Shown here piece by piece: positions 6,770 through 10,934 of a DNA stretch of 10,934 nucleotides. The DNA is from an uncultured Balneolaceae bacterium. Its GTDB lineage: Bacteria; Bacteroidota; Rhodothermia; Balneolales; Balneolaceae. The notes beneath the pieces are model-generated. The model was not told where the DNA came from. It did no database searches and saw nothing but the letters and a program-made list of their open reading frames with translations. Location: positions 1-10,934 of the forward strand of contig CALKWT010000265.1 of the NCBI GenBank assembly GCA_938003885.1, in the 5' to 3' direction. Each line of letters starts with the position of its first letter. Position 1 is the stretch's first letter. The position numbers and the translations under genes are program-made.

Positions 6770-6799
6770 TTGACATTGGATCCTTAATGTTCCAATAAA
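6770..6799 (+). promoter_or_regulatory. Candidate sigma-70-type promoter of uvrA
   Basis: A perfect TTGACA -35 hexamer (6770-6775) is followed 18 bases on by AATAAA (6794-6799), which matches TATAAT at four of six positions. Transcription would start near 6806, about 47 bases before the uvrA start. I see no LexA-type CTGT-N8-ACAG site, so SOS control is not supported by this sequence. Confidence 0.45.
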
Positions 6800-6852
6800 T
6801 AATTCGTATTTTAAGAGGTTAACAAATTCAAGACTGAAACAACCGACCAACC

Positions 6853-9693
6853 TTGCAGAATCAGATTATTATTCGCGGCGCCCGTGAACACAATCTAAAA
6901 AATATAGACCTGAATATTCCAAGAGAGAAGCTTGTGGTCTTTACCGGCCTGAGCGGATCCGGGAAATCTTCGCTGGCCTTTGATACCATCTATGCGGAAG
7001 GCCAGAGACGTTTTATCGAATCCCTGTCGGCCTACGCCCGTCAATTCATTGGAATGATGGAGCGTCCTGAAGTCGATTTTATTGATGGACTCTCCCCAGT
7101 CATCTCTATCGATCAGAAAACCACCAACCGAAATCCGAGATCCACCGTAGGTACCGTCACTGAAATCTACGACTTTCTTCGCCTTCTCTATGCCAGAACG
7201 GCCACACCCTACTCCTATATTTCGGGTAATAGGATGGCCAAACAGACTTCTGATCAGATTGTGGAGTCTGTAATGAGCCTGCCGGAGGGAACCAAGGCGT
7301 ACTGCCTGGCACCGGTTGTGAGGGGTCGGAAAGGACACTACCGCGAACTGTTCGAGCAGCTGCAAAAGCAAGGTTATATCAAAGCGAGAGTGGATGGTGA
7401 ACTGATCGACCTGGAAGGGGAAGTAAAGCTGGACCGTTACAAAACCCATAATATCGAGGTGGTGGTCGACCGATTTATCATCTCCCAAAAAAGTCGGAAC
7501 CGCATTTCAGAAAGTGTACACCTCGCCCTGGAAATGGCAGATGGAAACCTTATACTGGCTGTTCAGAACGGAGAACAGCTTCAGGACAAAGTTTATTCCA
7601 GAAATTTATACGATCCCGAGAGTGGACTCTCGTATGAAGACCCCGCACCAAATCTCTTCTCCTTTAACTCCCCTTACGGAGCATGCAAGCATTGCAACGG
7701 TCTGGGTTACACTTATGATGTCAACCGCCGGCTGGTGATCCAGAATACTGAGCAGAGCATCCGGGAGGGTGCGATCCGTTTTCTGGGTGAACCCCGTGAC
7801 ATTTTCATCTTCAAGCAGTTAAAGGCTGTATTGGATAGCGTTCATGTCGATTTCGACACTCCCATTTCTGAATTTCCGGAGGAAGCCATTGATCTATTAT
7901 TTGAGGGAGGTGGGGAGAGGAAATTCAATGTGAGCTATGACTTCAAAAATAGCAACGTCACATATAAACACGCCTTCTCCGGCCTCCGTACCATCATCCG
8001 GGAACAGTACGAGGAGAGTAAATCGGGCAAACAAAGAGATAAAGCCAAAGCTTTTCTGAGTAAAATCACCTGTCCTGAATGCAATGGCGGTCGCCTGAAT
8101 CCGGAAGCACTCTCTTACAAGATCGATGGCTATACAATTCAGGATCTGGTAAATCAGGATATCCGCACCCTCCGTCATACGGTTGCAAACTTCAACCTGT
8201 CAGAGCGGCAAAGAAAAATCGGACAGCAGGTTTTAAAAGAGATTATTGACAGGCTGGACTTTTTGCTGAATGTGGGGCTTGACTATCTCGATCTCAACCG
8301 GGAAGCTCAGACGCTAAGTGGCGGGGAGGCGCAGCGTATCCGGCTGGCAACTCAAATTGGCACCCAACTGGTCGGGGTTCTTTATATTCTGGATGAACCC
8401 AGTATCGGCCTGCATCAGCGGGATAATATCAAGCTGATCCGTTCTCTTGAAACGCTGCGGGATCTGGGGAACAGTGTGATCGTGGTCGAGCATGACCGGG
8501 AAACAATTGAGCACGCTGACTATGTGATAGATCTGGGCCCGGGTGCAGGCACGGAAGGGGGATATGTTGTAACGAAGGGAAAGCCTGACGAACTGGATCC
8601 GGATTCCATGACGGCCCGCTTTCTGAATGATGAAGAGAAGATCCCCACACCAGGCAGCCGGCGCAAAGGCAACGGCAAGAAGCTGACGATCCGCAATGCA
8701 TCCGGCAACAATCTGAAGAACATAGATTTTACAATCCCCCTGGGATCCTTCATCTGCGTCACCGGAGTGAGTGGCAGCGGCAAGAGTTCATTGATTAATC
8801 AGACCCTTGCTCCAATTCTCGCCAATGAGTTCTACAACTCGAAGAGTGTCCCGCTCCCCTATAAAGAGATTGAAGGGCTGAAAAATGTTGATAAAATTAT
8901 CTCCATTGATCAAAGCCCTATCGGGAGGACTCCACGCTCCAATCCGGGCACTTATACCAAGGTTTTCGATCACATTCGAAATCTTTTCGCCGAACTTCCG
9001 GAGTCGAGAATCCGGGGTTACGATCAGGGACGCTTCTCATTTAATGTAAAAGGAGGCCGGTGCGAAACCTGCAACGGGGACGGTTTGCGCAAAATTGAAA
9101 TGAACTTCCTTCCCGACGTCTATGTGAACTGCGAAACATGTAATGGAAAGCGGTACAACCGGGAGACTCTTGAAATTCACTATAAGGGGAAAAATATCTC
9201 TGATGTGCTCAAGATGCCGATATCTGAAGCAGTAGAATTTTTTGACAGTGTGCCTTCCATCAAGCGAATATTGAGTACACTCAACTCTGTGGGCCTGGGT
9301 TACCTTACCCTGGGCCAGTCCAGCACTACGTTGAGTGGCGGAGAAGCACAGCGTATTAAACTTTCCAGAGAGCTTTCTAAAATTGGAACCGGGGATACAC
9401 TCTATATTTTGGATGAACCGACGACCGGCCTTCATTTCCAGGATGTTAAAATGTTAGTGGATGTATTGCAAAAGCTGGTAGACCGGGGTAATACAGTGAT
9501 TGTGATTGAACATAATCTGGAACTGATCAAAGCAGCAGACTGGATCGTTGATCTGGGGCCTGAAGGGGGTGCAGGGGGAGGCGAGATCATCGCAGAAGGG
9601 ACGCCGGAAGAGATTGCAACTGTGAAGGAGAGCTATACGGGCACCTTCCTTAAGATGGAATTCGCCAGGGAGCAAGCGGGAATAGTGGAGTGA
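6853..9693 (+). CDS. uvrA: UvrABC excinuclease subunit A
   Basis: The damage-recognition ATPase of nucleotide excision repair; as a dimer it scans DNA and loads UvrB. At 946 residues it is full length. The first ABC module has Walker A GLSGSGKSS (32-40), zinc module 1 with Cys278, Cys281, Cys407 and Cys410, signature LSGGEAQ (488-494) and Walker B ILDEPSIGLH (512-521). The second has Walker A GVSGSGKSS (638-646), zinc finger 2 with Cys737, Cys740, Cys760 and Cys763, signature LSGGEAQ (827-833) and Walker B ILDEPTTGLH (852-861). The UvrB-binding part precedes residue 250. Start choice: TTG at 6853. An in-frame TGA lies six codons upstream, no ATG occurs before residue 68, and the following QNQIIIRGAREHNLKNI aligns with the family N-terminus. 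No Shine-Dalgarno is visible: the nearest purine run, AAGAGG at 6813-6818, is too far. No U-tract terminator follows. Confidence 0.98.
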   Translation: MQNQIIIRGAREHNLKNIDLNIPREKLVVFTGLSGSGKSSLAFDTIYAEGQRRFIESLSAYARQFIGMMERPEVDFIDGLSPVISIDQKTTNRNPRSTVGTVTEIYDFLRLLYARTATPYSYISGNRMAKQTSDQIVESVMSLPEGTKAYCLAPVVRGRKGHYRELFEQLQKQGYIKARVDGELIDLEGEVKLDRYKTHNIEVVVDRFIISQKSRNRISESVHLALEMADGNLILAVQNGEQLQDKVYSRNLYDPESGLSYEDPAPNLFSFNSPYGACKHCNGLGYTYDVNRRLVIQNTEQSIREGAIRFLGEPRDIFIFKQLKAVLDSVHVDFDTPISEFPEEAIDLLFEGGGERKFNVSYDFKNSNVTYKHAFSGLRTIIREQYEESKSGKQRDKAKAFLSKITCPECNGGRLNPEALSYKIDGYTIQDLVNQDIRTLRHTVANFNLSERQRKIGQQVLKEIIDRLDFLLNVGLDYLDLNREAQTLSGGEAQRIRLATQIGTQLVGVLYILDEPSIGLHQRDNIKLIRSLETLRDLGNSVIVVEHDRETIEHADYVIDLGPGAGTEGGYVVTKGKPDELDPDSMTARFLNDEEKIPTPGSRRKGNGKKLTIRNASGNNLKNIDFTIPLGSFICVTGVSGSGKSSLINQTLAPILANEFYNSKSVPLPYKEIEGLKNVDKIISIDQSPIGRTPRSNPGTYTKVFDHIRNLFAELPESRIRGYDQGRFSFNVKGGRCETCNGDGLRKIEMNFLPDVYVNCETCNGKRYNRETLEIHYKGKNISDVLKMPISEAVEFFDSVPSIKRILSTLNSVGLGYLTLGQSSTTLSGGEAQRIKLSRELSKIGTGDTLYILDEPTTGLHFQDVKMLVDVLQKLVDRGNTVIVIEHNLELIKAADWIVDLGPEGGAGGGEIIAEGTPEEIATVKESYTGTFLKMEFAREQAGIVE

Positions 9694-9940
9694 GCACCCG
9701 GATTTCATAAGAAGAACTCTACTCAGCAGCGAGAGATGGCCTATTTAAGTACTTCTCCTGCCAAGGATTGAACCGTATGTGCGATTCTTGCACTATAAAC
9801 GGTAAAACCCACGCAAAAAAGTTCTCAGCAGAAGATTATTAATAAAAAATCTAAAAATCTCATTGCTTTCAGATCCTAAAACCTATATCTTGTAATTCTT
9901 TCGATCTGCTGGTGCTCAAACGGGCACCATTTGTCGAATA
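9694..9940. other. Intergenic region between uvrA and the tRNA cluster
   Basis: I see no gene here. A stem-loop follows the uvrA stop at a distance of 78 bases: ACCGT (9772-9776) pairs with ACGGT (9799-9803), and within it GTGC (9779-9782) with GCAC (9790-9793) around GATTCTT. No U tract follows, so it is not a standard terminator; it may protect the 3' end of the uvrA message. A second small hairpin (GGTGC 9911-9915, GCACC 9924-9928) also lacks a U tract. Confidence 0.4.
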
Positions 9941-9968
9941 TTGTTGTTTATTGACGTACTGATATAAA
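9941..9968 (+). promoter_or_regulatory. Weak candidate promoter for the tRNA cluster
   Basis: TTGTTG (9941-9946) and TATAAA (9963-9968) are 16 bases apart. Transcription would begin at about 9975, essentially at the mature 5' end of tRNA-Pro (9974). That is unusually tight, so either the leader is nearly absent or the real promoter is elsewhere in 9890-9960. Confidence 0.3.
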
Positions 9969-9973
9969 CCTTA

Positions 9974-10047
9974 CGGGGAGTGGCGCAGGCCGGTAGCGCA
10001 TTCGCTTTGGGAGCGAAGGGTCGCAGGTTCAAATCCTGTCTCCCCGA
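9974..10047 (+). tRNA. tRNA-Pro (anticodon TGG)
   Basis: The acceptor stem pairs CGGGGAG with CTCCCCG, including the C1-G72 pair typical of bacterial tRNA-Pro, with A73. D arm GCGC/GCGC; anticodon arm TTCGC/GCGAA with loop TTTGGGA (anticodon at 10008-10010); T loop TTCAAAT. CCA is not encoded. It reads CCA and, by wobble, other proline codons. Confidence 0.97.
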
Positions 10048-10062
10048 CATATGGTTGATGTA

Positions 10063-10187
10063 GATGATTCCGCACGGAAGATCATCACATCCCGGCATAG
10101 GTGTCGGGGTGGGCTCTAATAGCCCCCAACCCTCCTGCTCTTATATTGTCCATCTGCGGTTTACAGCCGTTGACCCGGATGGACAAT
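10063..10187 (+). repeat. Four consecutive hairpins in the tRNA-Pro/tRNA-Arg spacer
   Basis: Stem 1: GATGAT 10063-10068 with ATCATC 10081-10086, capped by TCC/GGA. Stem 2: CCCGGCA 10091-10097 with TGTCGGG 10102-10108, loop TAGG, one G-U pair. Stem 3: GGGCT 10111-10115 with AGCCC 10121-10125. Stem 4: ATTGTCCATC 10145-10154 with GATGGACAAT 10178-10187, a perfect 10-bp stem with a small inner CGG/CCG helix. None is followed by a U tract, so they are not ordinary terminators. The spacer is about 170 bases, far longer than the later ones (17-74 bases). A small RNA, processing signals or a decayed element are all possible. Confidence 0.55.
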
Positions 10188-10218
10188 TCATCACAACTGC
10201 TATTAACACTCCAGTTTT

Positions 10219-10292
10219 GCGCCCGTAGCTCAACCGGATAGAGCAATTGCCTTCTAAGCAATAGGTTTCAGGTTCGAGTCCTGACGGGCGTA
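10219..10292 (+). tRNA. tRNA-Arg (anticodon TCT)
   Basis: The acceptor GCGCCCG pairs with CGGGCGT, closing with a G1-U72 wobble, and A73 follows. D arm GCTC/GAGC; anticodon arm ATTGC/GCAAT with loop CTTCTAA (anticodon at 10253-10255); T arm TCAGG/CCTGA with loop TTCGAGT. CCA is not encoded. It decodes AGA and AGG. Confidence 0.96.
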
Positions 10293-10294
10293 CA

Positions 10295-10348
10295 GTCAAT
10301 TCGAATCGTAAATCAGCGATTTCGATTCTCGAAAATCTGTTGATTGAC
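10295..10348 (+). repeat. Nested inverted repeats in the tRNA-Arg/tRNA-Cys spacer
   Basis: An inner hairpin of 11 bp with one bulged T pairs GAATCG-AAATC (10303-10308 and 10310-10314) with GATTT-CGATTC (10318-10328) around loop AGC. It is enclosed by GTCAAT (10295-10300) and ATTGAC (10343-10348). No U tract follows. It may guide processing of the precursor RNA between the two tRNAs. Confidence 0.5.
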
Positions 10349-10366
10349 GTTCAATAAATGCCATAT

Positions 10367-10437
10367 GGCGACATGGCCGAGTGGTTAGGCAGAGGTCTGC
10401 AAAACCTCGTACGGCGGTTCGAATCCGCCTGTCGCCT
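10367..10437 (+). tRNA. tRNA-Cys (anticodon GCA)
   Basis: Acceptor GGCGACA pairs with TGTCGCC, and the discriminator is T73, the identity base of tRNA-Cys. Anticodon arm GAGGT/ACCTC with loop CTGCAAA (anticodon at 10399-10401); T arm GGCGG/CCGCC with loop TTCGAAT. CCA is not encoded. Confidence 0.97.
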
Positions 10438-10468
10438 CTCTGATAATAAAATTTTTCAAATTTATTCT

Positions 10469-10541
10469 GCCGCGTTCGTCTAGGGGTTTAGGACGTCGCC
10501 CTTTCACGGCGGTAACACGGGTTCGAATCCCGTACGCGGTA
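10469..10541 (+). tRNA. tRNA-Glu (anticodon TTC), first copy
   Basis: Acceptor GCCGCGT pairs with ACGCGGT with a G1-U72 wobble and A73. Anticodon loop CTTTCAC gives TTC at 10503-10505, on a TCGCC/GGCGG stem whose outer pair is T-G. T arm ACGGG/CCCGT. CCA is not encoded. The second copy, 190 bases downstream, differs at three positions. Confidence 0.96.
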
Positions 10542-10558
10542 CTTGCGGATTTTTTAAT

Positions 10559-10633
10559 GGAGCTTGTAGCTCAGTTGGTTAGAGCGCCAGGTTGTGGCCC
10601 TGGAGGTCGTGGGTTCAATTCCCATCAGGCTCC
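10559..10633 (+). tRNA. tRNA-His (anticodon GTG)
   Basis: Acceptor GAGCTTG pairs with CAGGCTC. The extra G at -1 (10559) is encoded and faces C73 (10633), the hallmark recognised by histidyl-tRNA synthetase. Anticodon arm CCAGG/CCTGG with loop TTGTGGC (anticodon at 10594-10596); T arm GTGGG/CCCAT. CCA is not encoded. Confidence 0.97.
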
Positions 10634-10658
10634 CTCCATTATTCATCTAAACTCTCAT

Positions 10659-10731
10659 GCCGCGTTCGTCTAGGGGTCTAGGACGCCGCCCTTTCACGGC
10701 GGTAGCACGGGTTCGAATCCCGTACGCGGTA
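10659..10731 (+). tRNA. tRNA-Glu (anticodon TTC), second copy
   Basis: Same structure as the first tRNA-Glu gene, with TTC at 10693-10695. It differs at 10678 (C for T), 10686 (C for T, restoring a C-G pair at the top of the anticodon stem) and 10705 (G for A). G1-U72 and A73 are kept. Confidence 0.96.
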
Positions 10732-10934
10732 CTCTTTTCCTATCCTTTCAAGTCGGTACAGTTCATGAACCTCAGGCCTGTATCGCAACATGGGAACTCT
10801 GAAGAGTTTCAACTTCATCTTTTTATACTTCATTTTTTCTCACAGGTTTATATCCAAATCCATTCCCTTATTTTTGCTGTGTCAGCTTCCCTAAAATTCG
10901 TCCGGTCTAAAGTGGAAAAACTCTTACTTTTGAC
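10732..10934. other. Non-coding tail after the tRNA cluster
   Basis: No gene is supported in these 200 bases. AACTC-TGAA-GAGTT (10795-10808) forms a small hairpin followed by T-rich sequence (TTTTT at 10820-10824, TTTTTT at 10833-10838) and might end the tRNA transcript, but the U tract is too distant for a confident terminator. Two palindromes, GTTCATGAAC (10761-10770) and CAGGCCTG (10773-10780), are adjacent. The window ends in TTTTGAC, possibly the start of a promoter for the next gene. Confidence 0.35.

Noticed and set aside
6502..6798. Plus-strand open frame of about 98 codons upstream of uvrA
   Set aside because: It has no good start or ribosome site, its product is not recognisable, it overlaps an equally open minus frame and it runs through the TTGACA of the uvrA promoter.
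6895..7488. Long open frame of 197 codons antisense to uvrA
   Set aside because: It lies wholly inside a conserved, intact uvrA reading frame and its product resembles no protein; it is a shadow of uvrA codon use. The same holds for the other antisense frames inside uvrA and the synthase gene.
9760..9775. GGTTCAATCC on the minus strand, resembling a tRNA T loop
   Set aside because: The flanking bases cannot form a T stem, and no acceptor or anticodon arm can be built around it.
9911..9928. Hairpin GGTGC/GCACC as a uvrA terminator
   Set aside because: No T tract follows on either strand.
1..10934. CRISPR array, transposase, integrase, toxin-antitoxin or phage genes
   Set aside because: No regularly spaced repeats and no recognisable proteins of these kinds were found on either strand.

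Overview
The window is a piece of a bacterial chromosome. Five complete protein genes, one gene cut by the left edge, one decayed gene and a six-gene tRNA cluster are visible. Genes that look highly conserved have AT-leaning codon use, and most lack a clear Shine-Dalgarno sequence. No tRNA encodes its CCA end. The class II DAHP synthase, the Do-type protease and the lipoprotein amidohydrolase together suggest a member of the Bacteroidota/Balneolota side of the tree. That placement is an inference from overall impression, not from a diagnostic marker.

Left block, 1-2755, all on the minus strand: a J-domain co-chaperone (partial), a Do/HtrA periplasmic protease with two PDZ domains, and an Hsp20 small heat-shock protein. 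This is a protein quality-control neighbourhood. Each complete gene has its own strong intrinsic terminator, so these are separate transcription units. The J-domain gene has a textbook sigma-54 (-24/-12) promoter right in front of a short leader, and hsp20 has a weaker match of the same type.

Middle block, 2756-6463, minus strand: a pseudogene of unrecognised family, broken by two stops and two frameshifts; a complete class II 3-deoxy-7-phosphoheptulonate synthase (entry to the shikimate pathway); and a secreted lipoprotein amidohydrolase. The last two are followed by clear terminators.

Right block, plus strand: about 300 bases between two divergent promoters hold no supportable gene but several inverted repeats. 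Then come uvrA (nucleotide excision repair, TTG start) and a tRNA cluster in the order Pro-Arg-Cys-Glu-His-Glu. The first two spacers of the tRNA cluster are rich in hairpins. Nothing codes in the last 200 bases.

I found no CRISPR array, complete insertion sequence, phage gene or defence system. The least ordinary items are the sigma-54 signatures on the chaperone genes, the decayed gene at 2756-3252, the structured tRNA spacers and the unexplained segment upstream of uvrA.
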